Positions 35,707 to 44,454 of a stretch of 64,000 nucleotides of DNA are shown piece by piece. How positions within the stretch are numbered: position 1 is the stretch's first letter; the number at the start of each line of letters is the position of its first letter. The notes beneath the pieces were generated by a model. The model was not told where the DNA came from and did not search any database. It was given only the letters and a program-made list of their open reading frames with translations. The DNA is from Rhizobium tropici CIAT 899. Lineage in GTDB: Bacteria > Pseudomonadota > Alphaproteobacteria > Rhizobiales > Rhizobiaceae. Where the stretch lies: the NCBI RefSeq assembly GCF_000330885.1, contig NC_020062.1, forward strand, positions 132,374 through 196,373, written 5' to 3'. The position numbers and the translations under genes are program-made.

Positions 35707-37002
35707 CTATCTATCGCGGATCGCTCGAAGCTCGGCAAGGAATGCGGTCGCAATTTCGGTTGCTTCGGAGGCATCGCCAGGGGCGACATCCAACCCATGG
35801 GCGGCGCGGTTCATGATCTGCAGGGCGCTCCGAAGCCGATCTGCGGTTTGGGGAAGCATGTCAAGTCGTTGCAATTCTGCTAGCATTGGTCCAATAGCAA
35901 GCGGACGCTCGGCTTCTGTCTGATCCGTCAAAAGCAGTCGGATTTCCCGCTCAACCTCCATGCGGAGCTTCACAAGCGTCATCAACGGGAATTCGCGTGC
36001 AAATTCCGCTTCTGTCGGTAGCTCTGTCTGCAACGGCTCGGGAAGGGCGGCAGAGAGCCGGTATTCGGCAACACCCATAGGCTTTGTTGAATCTCGAAGC
36101 GCGTATTCGACAATCACCTCATTCTTCCCCTTGCACAGGATGATACCTATGCTCGGCCCATCGGACTCGTGACGGAGCTGGTCATCGACCGTGGAGAGAT
36201 AGAAGTTCATCTTACCGGCAAATTCGGGCTTAAAGTCCTCGATCTTCAACTCGACGACGACGAAGCAGCGCAACCGCAAGTGATAGAATAGAAGGTCCAG
36301 ATAGTAGTCCTGGCCACCAACCTCGAGTGGATGCTGGCTACCGACGAACGCAAAACCTTTGCCGAGCTCAAGGATCAGAGAGCGTAGGTGCTCGAGCAAT
36401 CCTTGCTCGAGTTCTCGCTCCGACATCGCAGGGCCGAGAGCGAGAAAATCAAAACTATACGGATCTTTGATCAATTCCTGGGCGAGTTCGGACTGTGGCG
36501 CGGGCAGTGTTCGAGCGAAATTGGTCAGGGCCTTTCCCTGCCGTCGATGAAGTCCGCTTTCAATCTGATGCACGAGGACGTTGCGACTCCATCCATGCTC
36601 TACCGCCTGGCGGGCGTACCAGAGACGCCCTTCAGTGTCCTTCAGCATCTCGATGAGCTTGACGTTATGGCCCCAGGGCAAATGTGCAACAAGCTGTTGC
36701 ACGATTTCCTCGTTTGGGAATGCCTCAGCAAAGGCACGCATATATTTGAGGTTTCGAGGCGAAAGGCCAGTCATTTCCGGAAAATCACGCCTGAGGTCCG
36801 CTGCCAGGCGATCAATAACGCGGGCTCCCCAACCTTGCGCTGTCTGGCGGGCGAGGATGTCACGGCCAATGCTCCAGTAGAGCATGATCAGTTCTTGGTT
36901 GACAGCAATGGCCGCCCTGAGCCGAGCCGCTCGGATTCTTTCCTTGAGCTCTGCGAGTAGGGATACGTAACTAACGTCTGGTGCAGGGATAGGGGTCGTC
37001 AT
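35707..37002 (-). CDS. YhcG-type (DUF1016) PDDEXK nuclease with C-terminal HEPN/DUF4145-like extension
   Basis: 431 residues, longer than the ~340-380 usual for YhcG. Residues ~10-165 are the DUF1016 N-terminal domain (LLAELKERIRAARLRAAIAVNQELIMLYWSIGRDIL...FPEMTGLSPRNLKYMRAFA...VAHLPWGHN). The PDDEXK nuclease follows (~185-320): LGKGFAFVGSQHPLEVGGQDYYLDLLFYHLRLRCFVVVELK, with D in LDLLFYH and the ExK in VELK, then GIILCKGKNEVIVEYALRD. The last ~100 residues form a helical domain ending DRLRSALQIMNRAAHGLDV, which resembles HEPN/DUF4145. YhcG proteins cut DNA and often lie in mobile or defence islands. The substrate here is unknown. Confidence 0.87.
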   Translation of the reverse strand: MTTPIPAPDVSYVSLLAELKERIRAARLRAAIAVNQELIMLYWSIGRDILARQTAQGWGARVIDRLAADLRRDFPEMTGLSPRNLKYMRAFAEAFPNEEIVQQLVAHLPWGHNVKLIEMLKDTEGRLWYARQAVEHGWSRNVLVHQIESGLHRRQGKALTNFARTLPAPQSELAQELIKDPYSFDFLALGPAMSERELEQGLLEHLRSLILELGKGFAFVGSQHPLEVGGQDYYLDLLFYHLRLRCFVVVELKIEDFKPEFAGKMNFYLSTVDDQLRHESDGPSIGIILCKGKNEVIVEYALRDSTKPMGVAEYRLSAALPEPLQTELPTEAEFAREFPLMTLVKLRMEVEREIRLLLTDQTEAERPLAIGPMLAELQRLDMLPQTADRLRSALQIMNRAAHGLDVAPGDASEATEIATAFLAELRAIRDR

Positions 37003-37389
37003 GTCGTCAGTCTTTACCAGCTGTGGCCCTAAAAAGCTTCATTTCATTTCAGCCGAGGCCGAGCGGCTTATAAATTCCTAGAAACATAACAGTTTCCGTA
37101 AAAAGACAGATTCGGGTTCGACTCTCTTCACATCATTACAGATCCGATTTTGTTGGCTGCGAGTTGTCGTCTTTAAAACGGTGGCATCGTGGTCAAGCGC
37201 GGGCCGACGGCTTTGCGCGTTATCTCGAACTGGCCTGCTGCCGGTTTTTCGGCCGGCGCTGTGGCGGCAAATTTTGCACGTGAAGCATCAAACCAGTGCA
37301 TTGCCTCGATTCTCTATTTCGCATCCGATCATAACCTGACAATCACATTTAAGTTTTATCCATATGAAGAGGTATGGGAAGGTTCAAAC
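37003..37389. other. divergent promoter region
   Basis: Lies between the minus-strand nuclease and the plus-strand repeat protein. The repeat-protein frame stays open upstream to 37189, but no ribosome binding site supports a start before 37390. AT-rich blocks near 37320-37370 probably hold its promoter. Confidence 0.4.
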
Positions 37390-39774
37390 ATGAAAGACGA
37401 CGGATCACTGCGTGCATTGAGTGAGATCCTGCGTGATCTCGTTCAAAAGGGGAACCAGCTGGCGGAGGCGTTGCGGCTCGCAGAAGCTCATCTTGTCGGT
37501 AGGCCTTACGATACTGAAATATTGGAATGGCGTATCCGCCTGCTTGATCAGATGGGGCGCGGCGAAGACGCTCTGGTTGCATTTGAGCCATATAAAACTG
37601 CGATCCTTTCGCGGCAGCCAGAAAGTCCACATCGCTGGCAGGAACTTGGGTTCGCCCTCCATTGGCAGGCAGAGATTTGCCGCGCTCTGGGCCGGAAAGA
37701 AGAGGCATGCCAGCTGGCTCTCGAGGCAGTGACCAGGATCGGCAGCTTTGCCGACCATACGATCTGGATGACGACAGCACGATGGTTCTGGAACGACGGC
37801 GAATTCAATGGCGCTGGGCGGCTCTGGTACGATGTCATGTTCAGGAGCTGTGCGGACGACGGCGTGGCGGCCGAAATTCTTAAAATCACTGCCGCTCTGG
37901 GCGACGAACACAACCATGATTGGGTATGGCTCGCACGCATGCGGGCGACGCTGGCCGTTCGAGAGCGAAGACGCGAGCGCATAGAAGCGATGTTCCACCA
38001 TGTCGCGCACCAGCCCCTGGCCTGGCGCATCAGGGCCAGGGCGCGCGCCATGGTGGATGATCTCGACGCGGCCTCCGCCGATCTTGATCATTATCTCGAA
38101 CTCGGCGGCGATCCCCGGGCACAGGTTTGGCGGGCGCAGCTCAACCACCATATGGGGCGTGCACACGGTCTGGAGCAGATCGTTTGGAATCGGACGAGCG
38201 ACGCCGGCGGGCGCGACTATTATGCGGCGGGCTGCGATGTCATGGAATTCATCGAAGAACTCCAAAAGGAAGGGCAATATGTCGGCGCCGAGGATTTCGC
38301 ACGTGCGCGTCGAGTGGAAGCCGAGGTCTATAAGCTGGGAGCGGAGCGTTTCGAGCACTATTTCGCGACAGGGAAAGGCAATAGTGAAGACGCCGATCCG
38401 CATGTCTATGCCATGCTGTGCAACAATCTTGGCTCATCTTGGGGTATCAACCAGGAACGTTACCTTGAGGGCATAGCCTGGCACGACAAGGGTTGGGCAG
38501 TCTCGCCATTCTGGGAGCAATACAGCAACCGGCTGCGCAACCAGCTCCATGCCCATCAATGGGGGGGCGTGATCGGATCCTATAAGGTTCTGCGTCAAGC
38601 TTTCGGCAAGGGCTGGGAATATGAAAAGCGGTTGAATGGCGTCGCCCATGCCTATGATCAGCTCGGACGCCATGGCGACCTGCTCGCGCTCTATGACGAA
38701 TTCGCCGACTGGTGCTGGACATTCGAAACAAACTGGCTTGAGTTCGATGAGGAAGAAAGCCAGATCGGGCTGCTGTTGCGAACGGCAAGGGCAGCGGCGC
38801 ACCAAGGACGCGACGATCTGTTGCGTGAAATTACGCAAAGACTGCTGGCCTCCGATCGTCTGACCCCAAACATGGCAAGCTTCCTTGCCGCGGTCTGGGC
38901 TGACCATGGTGAACCGGCCGAAGCGGCGCGCTGCCGGCAGGGGCTCGCTCCGTCGGAGCCCCCGGCGACGCCAGATATGCCGAGGCTTCCTGACCTCGAT
39001 ACACTACAGCGGATCCACGATGGCGTGCCGCTGAATTCAGGCTATGGCGTGCTCACCCTGGCAGCGGAAGATGAGCAGGACTGGAATTTCGTCGTTACCC
39101 GCTATCTGGCGCCGGCCAATGGCGACGCCTATTGCCCCGTCAACATCGAGGCACAGCGAGGGCAGGAACCCGGCACGCTTGCCTGGCAGGTCGCTCAGGT
39201 CGAGGAGCAGGCTGGATGGCTGGCGCGGCTCGGCGGCCGCAAAGTCAGCCGGCGTATCCAGTTCACCCGCTCTTCCACGGGCTCACTCGCTGCCGAAGCG
39301 CTCCAGACTGCGGACGAGGCTGAGATAGAGGGTTTCTGGCCGCAATTTTTGCAACGATACGAGAGGGCGGACAAGATCTGGCAGCAATTATCCGGCGCAA
39401 TCACTATCGAGCACATCAGGGCGCTTCTCGCCGAACTCGAGACGGCCGGTTATGATTATGATCAATCGCTGAACTTGGGCATCTGCCTGGTTCAGCGCTC
39501 GTTCATCAACGGACGGCAGGAGATCAGCCTTTGTTTCGACCGCTTGCGGGATGGCGATCCAGCCCGTTCGGGCAAGGCCTGTGACTTCTACTATTACCGT
39601 TACCAGATCGCCGGGACGGAAGAGAAGCCTGTTCTCTGCTATATGTATCAGGACAAGAACAATCAGACAGCCAGGGATATCGAGCCAAGCGACCCCGATC
39701 TAGCACTGGCTTCGTTCGATCACTTCCAGCGCATGATGCGCCGTCTGGAGCAGTGGCGCAAACAGAAGGGTTGA
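37390..39774 (+). CDS. large helical-repeat (TPR-like) protein, unknown function
   Basis: 794 residues from ATG 37390, with GGAAGG eight bases upstream. Residues ~1-500 consist of helix pairs with TPR-like spacing (LAEALRLAEAHLVGRPYDTEILEWRIRLLDQMGRGEDALVAFE, FALHWQAEICRALGRKEEACQLALEAV, LNGVAHAYDQLGRHGDLLALYDEF). The last ~230 residues are different: YGVLTLAAEDEQDWNFVVTRYLAPANGD, RKVSRRIQFTRSSTG, ISLCFDRLRDG, CDFYYYRYQIAGTEEKPVLCYMYQ. These suggest a mixed alpha/beta domain. There is no signal peptide or membrane helix. The next gene begins four bases after the stop and the one after overlaps, so the three form an operon. I do not recognise the family. Confidence 0.8.
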   Translation: MKDDGSLRALSEILRDLVQKGNQLAEALRLAEAHLVGRPYDTEILEWRIRLLDQMGRGEDALVAFEPYKTAILSRQPESPHRWQELGFALHWQAEICRALGRKEEACQLALEAVTRIGSFADHTIWMTTARWFWNDGEFNGAGRLWYDVMFRSCADDGVAAEILKITAALGDEHNHDWVWLARMRATLAVRERRRERIEAMFHHVAHQPLAWRIRARARAMVDDLDAASADLDHYLELGGDPRAQVWRAQLNHHMGRAHGLEQIVWNRTSDAGGRDYYAAGCDVMEFIEELQKEGQYVGAEDFARARRVEAEVYKLGAERFEHYFATGKGNSEDADPHVYAMLCNNLGSSWGINQERYLEGIAWHDKGWAVSPFWEQYSNRLRNQLHAHQWGGVIGSYKVLRQAFGKGWEYEKRLNGVAHAYDQLGRHGDLLALYDEFADWCWTFETNWLEFDEEESQIGLLLRTARAAAHQGRDDLLREITQRLLASDRLTPNMASFLAAVWADHGEPAEAARCRQGLAPSEPPATPDMPRLPDLDTLQRIHDGVPLNSGYGVLTLAAEDEQDWNFVVTRYLAPANGDAYCPVNIEAQRGQEPGTLAWQVAQVEEQAGWLARLGGRKVSRRIQFTRSSTGSLAAEALQTADEAEIEGFWPQFLQRYERADKIWQQLSGAITIEHIRALLAELETAGYDYDQSLNLGICLVQRSFINGRQEISLCFDRLRDGDPARSGKACDFYYYRYQIAGTEEKPVLCYMYQDKNNQTARDIEPSDPDLALASFDHFQRMMRRLEQWRKQKG

Positions 39775-39777
39775 TCT

Positions 39778-39939
39778 TTGAGAAACGAACTGCTCCGGCG
39801 AGCGATCGAGAACATCCTCGTAAAATACTCGCGGGACACCTCTGAAGACTCCTGCGCGGCGTTGCAATACTGTTTCGCCTTGGAGTACGAGAACCATCGT
39901 CCGTGCTCAAATCGCTTCCGTCCGAGCCATGAACCATGA
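39778..39939 (+). CDS. 53-residue small protein in the repeat-protein operon
   Basis: TTG 39778 lies four bases after the previous stop. The frame reads RNELLRRAIENILVKYSRDT...CAALQYCFALEYENHRPCSN and ends at TGA 39937-39939, overlapping the next start as ATGA. The helical, charged composition and the perfect packing between two genes suggest a real gene, though the TTG start and modest ribosome binding site (AAGGG) leave doubt. The family is unknown. Confidence 0.5.
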   Translation: MRNELLRRAIENILVKYSRDTSEDSCAALQYCFALEYENHRPCSNRFRPSHEP

Positions 39940-40358
39940 GACTGATCAACGAAATCGTCCCGGGCCGTTCGCTAGGCGGCATTGCACTTCAGATCTCCAT
40001 CGACGCGGTGATCGAGAACCTTCGGAACCACCATGCTATAAAAATCTCCGAGGGCACCGTGTCCATTGACGATGGACTTATCACTATCGGCTACGACGAA
40101 AGCCGATCGATCTACTCGGTGATGTGCAACTCCGGGTTCGAAGGTCGCTATGAGGGCAAGCTCTGGGCCGGCATGACGGTCAGGGAGGTATTGAATAACT
40201 CAACAACCCAGGTAGCATGGGGAGGTGCAGTAGTGGTGGACGGCATCGAAGGGATTGGCCTGCCACTGCCTGATGGTTTTGACGACTTCGAGCGACTCAC
40301 GGATCACCTGCCGCTGGACCATGTGTTTGAGCATCTGTCGGTCTTTATACCGGGATGA
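39936..40358 (+). CDS. hypothetical protein, immunity-protein-like
   Basis: 140 residues starting inside the ATGA overlap. It reads MRLINEIVPGRSLGGIALQISIDAV..., KISEGTVSIDDGLITIGYDESRSIYSVMCN, GRYEGKLWAGMTVREVLNNST, WGGAVVVDGIEGIGLPLPDGFDDFERLTDHLPLD. This small, acidic alpha/beta protein resembles the immunity-type proteins seen beside polymorphic toxins, but I cannot place it in a named family. It is probably co-translated with the two genes before it. Confidence 0.7.
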   Translation: MRLINEIVPGRSLGGIALQISIDAVIENLRNHHAIKISEGTVSIDDGLITIGYDESRSIYSVMCNSGFEGRYEGKLWAGMTVREVLNNSTTQVAWGGAVVVDGIEGIGLPLPDGFDDFERLTDHLPLDHVFEHLSVFIPG

Positions 40359-40560
40359 TTTTGGGAAAGACCTGGTAACGTGCCCGGCAAGGTTGCTGGT
40401 ACCACAAACTAATGATGGCGAGTTCATGTTGCCCTCCATGGGCGCCTGGTTCAGCAGCGGTAGGTCCTCTGAAGTTGGATTTGCGGAGATAGCATCTAAG
40501 ATGGGTATCACAGTCGGCCGCACCGCCCATTCCGTCAACAGTTTGCCGAGAGCCTTGTAG

Positions 40561-41013
40561 TCATCGTACCACCTTGTACTTGAGGTCCCTGTGCTTGATC
40601 TTGATCACGGAGTTCGTGAAGATGATCTCGTGGCTCAGAAAGCCATCTTCGAGCACCAGCATCTCATCGATGAGCCAATCGCCGTGAGAACGGTCGCCAG
40701 CGGGCCATTCGCTCTTGGTTTTTTCAGCCGCGTAAGACTGTACGTCGCTGTAGAACAGCGTGATGCGGTTCCCATACGCCCCGGCCAGATGCATCTCGAT
40801 GTTATTCGCCCGGACGTCACCGTCGTCGAACTCTCGTATGAGCAACTGCTCCAGCCTGCATCGTGCGTCCCCATGCTCGTAGTGCCACGCAGCGTCCATG
40901 AATTCGAGAGCGTCCGGCGGCACCAGGTTGCTTACCTCACGCACATAGGCCGGATAAGCGGAGCTGTCGATGGAATAGCCATCGCTGGTTTCACTGAACC
41001 TGATGACTTTCAT
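40561..41013 (-). CDS. hypothetical acidic protein, last gene of a minus-strand cluster
   Basis: 150 residues from ATG 41013, overlapping the preceding stop as ATGA, so translation is coupled. It contains VPPDALEFMDAAWHYEHGDARCRLEQLLIREFDDGDV, ITLFYSDVQSYAAEK, GDWLIDEMLVLEDGFLSHEIIFTNSVIKIKHRDLKYK. Small, acidic and soluble, with no signal peptide. The size and composition resemble immunity proteins. I do not recognise the family. Confidence 0.68.
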   Translation of the reverse strand: MKVIRFSETSDGYSIDSSAYPAYVREVSNLVPPDALEFMDAAWHYEHGDARCRLEQLLIREFDDGDVRANNIEMHLAGAYGNRITLFYSDVQSYAAEKTKSEWPAGDRSHGDWLIDEMLVLEDGFLSHEIIFTNSVIKIKHRDLKYKVVR

Positions 41014-41429
41014 GATGCTTGATCACCATCTTGCGAGCCTGGTCGCGCAGTTTCAGTGCGGAGGTTTTCCACGGCACGTAGCTCCTGGGTTGCTTTACCG
41101 ATCGTCGTCCACCGGAGACGGAAGTTCTCAGCCGCGGTGCTGAGCCACTCCTTTTGTGCAGGAATGTGCTCCACGAGGCCTTCCAGGAATGAGGCGAACC
41201 GTTCGAAGATCTTCATGGCCTCTGGATCCTCGGAGGCGTGGCCCCACCCTGCGGTGTGGAATTCTTCGAGATGATCCAGGATCTTGAAGAAAACCTCGCT
41301 GCTGCGCGCGATGTCGTCAGGCTCGAGCGCCATGACACCGACCATGAAACGCAACTCTTCACTCACGGAAAGCAGCGAGGGTGCGGTGTGCGTGTCTTGG
41401 TATAGCAGGTCGATCGATAGCATGTGCAT
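41010..41429 (-). CDS. hypothetical helical protein of the minus-strand cluster
   Basis: About 139 residues. The start is set at ATG 41429 (or 41423, which has GGGA six bases upstream), since the broken upstream gene ends at 41443. The sequence LLSVSEELRFMVGVMALEPDDIARSSEVFFKILDHLEEFHTAGWGHASEDPEAMKIFERFASFLEGLVEHIP predicts an all-helical soluble protein. It overlaps the next gene as ATGA. The function is unknown. Confidence 0.68.
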   Translation of the reverse strand: MHMLSIDLLYQDTHTAPSLLSVSEELRFMVGVMALEPDDIARSSEVFFKILDHLEEFHTAGWGHASEDPEAMKIFERFASFLEGLVEHIPAQKEWLSTAAENFRLRWTTIGKATQELRAVENLRTETARPGSQDGDQAS

Positions 41430-41442
41430 TCCCGAGGCACGC

Positions 41443-41914
41443 TCAACGCCGCGGCATAGAGCGGTAGTAGTTCGCGAGTGCATCGTACGGAAGCAGAGCA
41501 CCGGCAATCTTTGTCAGCACCCGCACGTCGCCCTCCTCTTTACGAAAATGAACTGTGGCGCCGGATGGAAGTAGAGCCACCCGCTCGTCGCCGAGGTCGA
41601 AGCTCACTGTGCCCTTGACGGTGCAAGCAACCTCCGAGGGCCTGGCAATGCGCGCGAAGCCGGGCAGGTCGCAAGGGCCGAAAAAGTCGATGGTGTCGTG
41701 CGAAAAGCGCCTGTCGCTGTCGAAGTGAAGGGTTGGCGCTCCAACCGTCGAAGTCGAAGGTGTAGACGATCCCCGATCCCGTGCGCCATTGCTCGTCAGC
41801 CTCTGGGTCGCAGGCTGCCTCCTGTGGAGCGCTCATGCTGATAGCCAGATGCACGGAGCCTCGTTCGAGGTAGCATATCAGATCGAGTTGACCGGCGATG
41901 GTTTGTTTCAACAA
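41443..41914 (-). pseudogene. hypothetical gene broken by a frameshift
   Basis: The 5' part reads MLKQTIAGQLDLICYLERGSVHLAISMSAPQEAA...GSGIVYTFDFDG. Near 41745 the sensible protein moves to another frame: APTLHFDSDRRFSHDTIDFFGPCDLPGFARIARPSEVACTVKG..., ending AGALLPYDALANYYRSMPRR at the stop at 41443-41445. Both halves look like one ~155-residue protein. The next gene starts 14-20 bases after that stop. A one-base sequencing error would also explain this. Confidence 0.65.
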
Positions 41915-42008
41915 CGGATGCCTTTTTGAGGTTGCGCTCCGAATACTTTCGGGTCACTACGCGGCTGTTGGGTGTTCCCAGAACAGACGCTGCAAGTTCG
42001 CCTGCGTT

Positions 42009-42563
42009 TCAAACAATCTCCGCAAAAAGGCATTCAAATACAGTCGCTGGCAAACCATCCATCTGCGTAACGCACCCGGTTGCAAGCAAGAAAAAATACC
42101 GGTGCTCCACTTCCTTGAAGCCGCATCCGGACAACAAGTTCTTCGCGATGTCTGTGGATGCCAAAACCGATTTCGGCAACCTTTCCTGCGCAATCGGATG
42201 ATTAGCTCTCCCCATATCCGTCACGCGCCACTTTCTGTCGAAACAATAAACGGCGAACAAAGGCGATTTCGACGAAATATAGAACCTGACATCAAATTCA
42301 TACACCTTGGCCAGCGCCTCATCGTTGCCCGCCAGCTTGCAGGTCAACGATTGGGCTGCGTTGTAATTCATATCGTCGTCTAGTACCAAGCTCGCTTTCA
42401 ATGCTGCCTCTAGCCGTCCTTTCAGTGCAAGAACGGATCGGACGTAATCGTCCGCGTAATTGACAGGCTTTGCCAAGGCTTGGGAAATGAATTCTGGCAA
42501 TTCGTTCACAGACAATGGACCTTGGTATATTTCTGCCTCGTCTTGGTGGCCGCGAATGTGCAT
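42009..42563 (-). CDS. hypothetical protein, first gene of the minus-strand cluster
   Basis: 184 residues beginning MHIRGHQDEAEIYQGPLSVNELPEFISQALAKP. Later parts are YVRSVLALKGRLEAALKASLVLDDDMNYNAAQSL, EFDVRFYISSKSPLFAVYCFDRKWRVTDMGRANHP and VEHRYFFLLATGCVTQMDGLPATVFECLFAEIV. It is soluble, mixed alpha/beta, and not recognised. The start could lie slightly downstream. It heads the run 42563 to 40561. Confidence 0.65.
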   Translation of the reverse strand: MHIRGHQDEAEIYQGPLSVNELPEFISQALAKPVNYADDYVRSVLALKGRLEAALKASLVLDDDMNYNAAQSLTCKLAGNDEALAKVYEFDVRFYISSKSPLFAVYCFDRKWRVTDMGRANHPIAQERLPKSVLASTDIAKNLLSGCGFKEVEHRYFFLLATGCVTQMDGLPATVFECLFAEIV

Positions 42564-43456
42564 GTGTCAAGACAAAAGGCCTCCGCCTGCATCGCGGTAT
42601 TCCAGCTTCAGCAAGACACCTTTATTTTACAGAAGTAAATCTGATCCTCGATTCCCGGAGCGGGAAATGGGGTTCAAAATCCTCCGAGACTCCATTCGTC
42701 ACCGGAGGAAACCTGGGTGGCAGATCAACCTTTACCGGTGTATTCCTGATCTGCTTCATGAAAGGGGCATTCGGGGGAGGCTTTTCTATCGTCGGCATCC
42801 CGCTCTTGTCGATCGTAATGGATCCGGTTGTCGCCGGCGGGCTGCTCGCGCCCTTGTTTGTCGCCATGGATCTCTATGCGTTTCGCTACTGGACGCGTTC
42901 AACCTGGTCTAGACCGGACCTCGTACTGCTTACTCCAGGCCTCGTGCTCGGCATCGGCATCGGTTATCTTCTGTTTCGCTCCTTGGACCATCGTGCCATC
43001 GCAATCATCATGGCAGTGACGACCCTGATGTTCGTCGGGCTCTGGCTCTTCAAGGGGGCGGAGGTCGCGCCCCGCCCACGTTCGACCCCGAAAGCGATCT
43101 CTGCGGGCCTCGCGTCGGGTGTGACGACAATGGTTGCTCACTCCGGAGGGCCGCCGCTCGCGATGTATTTGCTGCCGCTTGGCCTTAGCAAGGAAGTCTA
43201 CGCGGGGACGACCAGCATGTTCTTCGCAGTCGGCAACGCGACGAAAGCGGTACCATGGTTATTGTTGACAAGTCCGACGGCTGACCTCTGGAAGTTGATG
43301 GGGATCTGCTTGCTTGCGGTGCCGAGCGGTGTATCGCTGGGCTGGCGGCTGCATGGCGCGCTTGACCAACGTCAGATTTACCGCGCTTGCTATGCGCTGT
43401 TAGTCATCACCGCAATGAAGTTGCTTTGGGACGGCATTTGGGGATTTGTCGCATGA
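42515..43456 (+). CDS. TauE/SafE-family membrane permease, start uncertain
   Basis: The body is a TauE/SafE anion exporter: FMKGAFGGGFSIVGIPLLSIVMDPVVAGGLLAPLFVAMDLYAFRYW (first repeat), LLTPGLVLGIGIGYLLFRSL, GLASGVTTMVAHSGGPPLAMYLLPLGLSKEVYAGTTSMFFAVGNATKA (second repeat) and a final helix. About seven to eight helices are present; the family exports sulfite, sulfoacetate or related anions. The open frame begins at ATG 42515, but homology starts near 42745 with no in-frame start there. GGAGG at about 42707 precedes a GTG that opens only a ten-codon frame out of phase. A small indel at the 5' end is therefore possible. Confidence 0.8.
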   Translation: MDLGIFLPRLGGRECACVKTKGLRLHRGIPASARHLYFTEVNLILDSRSGKWGSKSSETPFVTGGNLGGRSTFTGVFLICFMKGAFGGGFSIVGIPLLSIVMDPVVAGGLLAPLFVAMDLYAFRYWTRSTWSRPDLVLLTPGLVLGIGIGYLLFRSLDHRAIAIIMAVTTLMFVGLWLFKGAEVAPRPRSTPKAISAGLASGVTTMVAHSGGPPLAMYLLPLGLSKEVYAGTTSMFFAVGNATKAVPWLLLTSPTADLWKLMGICLLAVPSGVSLGWRLHGALDQRQIYRACYALLVITAMKLLWDGIWGFVA

Positions 43457-43542
43457 GCATTTCGATGCGTCGTCTCCGAGCTTGCGTAAACTTGTATGGC
43501 CAATGCCTAAAACCGAAGCCATCGATTTTCATAGAGCAAAAT

Positions 43543-44199
43543 TCAAAGCTCCCGTTTCTTGCAACCCTGAAGGAAGAGTTTCGCGCAGGTTTGCGCCCGC
43601 GAGATAATCTCTCCATCGGGAATATTGGCCAACTGGCCGAGCATCACGGCGCGCTGAGGCTCCATTGCCATCATCCCGCGGAGCATACCGGTTGCAGCGC
43701 CTGGGTCGTCTAGCTCTATCTGGCCCGAGCTAATGCGCTTCGTCAGCCAATTTTCGATCGCTTTGCTCGTCTTGCGGATCGCTTGCTCATAAAAGATAGT
43801 CGCGATTTCCGGAAAGCGGTCCGATTCACTTAGAACCAGCCGTGTCATCGCAATCGTCTCTCCAGAGAGGGTAAGCCTGCCATAGGAGATCAAGAGTTTT
43901 TCTAGACTCTCCTGCAGTGGTGTGTCGGCGGCGCCTTCCGTATCCAACGCCAGGATGTAATTCTTGATCTTCTTCGAAATGACGCTCGAAAAAAGATCGG
44001 CTTTTGCTGGAAACAAGCGATAGAGTGTCTTTGTGGAAACGCCGGCGGTCTGGGCGATCATGCTGATGCTTGCAGCAGCATAGCCCGCCTTCCTGAACTG
44101 ATCATCCGCGACATCGAGGATAAGGTCCTTGGTTTCTTCATCTGATCTGATCTGCGGCCTACCGCGACAGCGCTTTTCACTTTCAGCTTCTTTTTGCAT
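43543..44199 (-). CDS. TetR/AcrR-family repressor, divergent from emrAB
   Basis: 218 residues from ATG 44199. The N-terminal HTH is TKDLILDVADDQFRKAGYAAASISMIAQTAGVSTKTLYRLFPAKADLFSSVI (residues ~24-72). The C-terminal part ends with LANIPDGEIISRAQTCAKLFLQG, typical of the AcrR-like group. It is divergent from an EmrA/EmrB pair. The interval contains three 18-base GGAAA-N8-TTTCC palindromes, so it very probably represses both itself and the pump. Confidence 0.9.
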   Translation of the reverse strand: MQKEAESEKRCRGRPQIRSDEETKDLILDVADDQFRKAGYAAASISMIAQTAGVSTKTLYRLFPAKADLFSSVISKKIKNYILALDTEGAADTPLQESLEKLLISYGRLTLSGETIAMTRLVLSESDRFPEIATIFYEQAIRKTSKAIENWLTKRISSGQIELDDPGAATGMLRGMMAMEPQRAVMLGQLANIPDGEIISRAQTCAKLFLQGCKKREL

Positions 44200-44239
44200 A
44201 GCGTTTTTGCCTTCATTTTCTCCAGGATACAGGCATTAA

Positions 44240-44257
44240 GGAAAATATCAAGTTTCC
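44240..44257. promoter_or_regulatory. TetR operator copy 1
   Basis: GGAAAATATCAAGTTTCC, the GGAAA-N8-TTTCC palindrome, ~40 bases upstream of the regulator's start. It is placed to block the regulator's own transcription. Confidence 0.65.
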
Positions 44258-44400
44258 TAAATACCTGAAGTGCTCGCATTCGAGAGCTCCGTCTCGTCCC
44301 GGCTTTGATACTCCAGAGATTGGCATCTTTCAGTGGCTCGGTTGCTTGGGGCACCAACCCAGCCCCGGGCAACTGAGGACTTCCGAAACTTGTTCATTTA

Positions 44401-44418
44401 GGAAACCGAATATTTTCC
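44401..44418. promoter_or_regulatory. TetR operator copy 2
   Basis: GGAAACCGAATATTTTCC, same spacing as the other copies, ending eight bases before the emrA -35 hexamer. Confidence 0.65.
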
Positions 44419-44426
44419 AAAATATA

Positions 44427-44454
44427 TTGACAAGACTCCAAGTGAGCGTATTTT
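44427..44454 (+). promoter_or_regulatory. emrA promoter
   Basis: TTGACA at 44427-44432 and TATTTT at 44449-44454, separated by 16 bases, fit a sigma-70-type promoter. Operator copies 2 and 3 bracket it. Confidence 0.6.

Noticed and set aside
40200..40560. Frames on both strands covering the end of the immunity-like gene (40200-40538 minus, 40255-40560 plus)
   Set aside because: No ribosome binding site or domain, and they overlap a better gene. The plus-strand part after 40358 stays unexplained but is too short to support.
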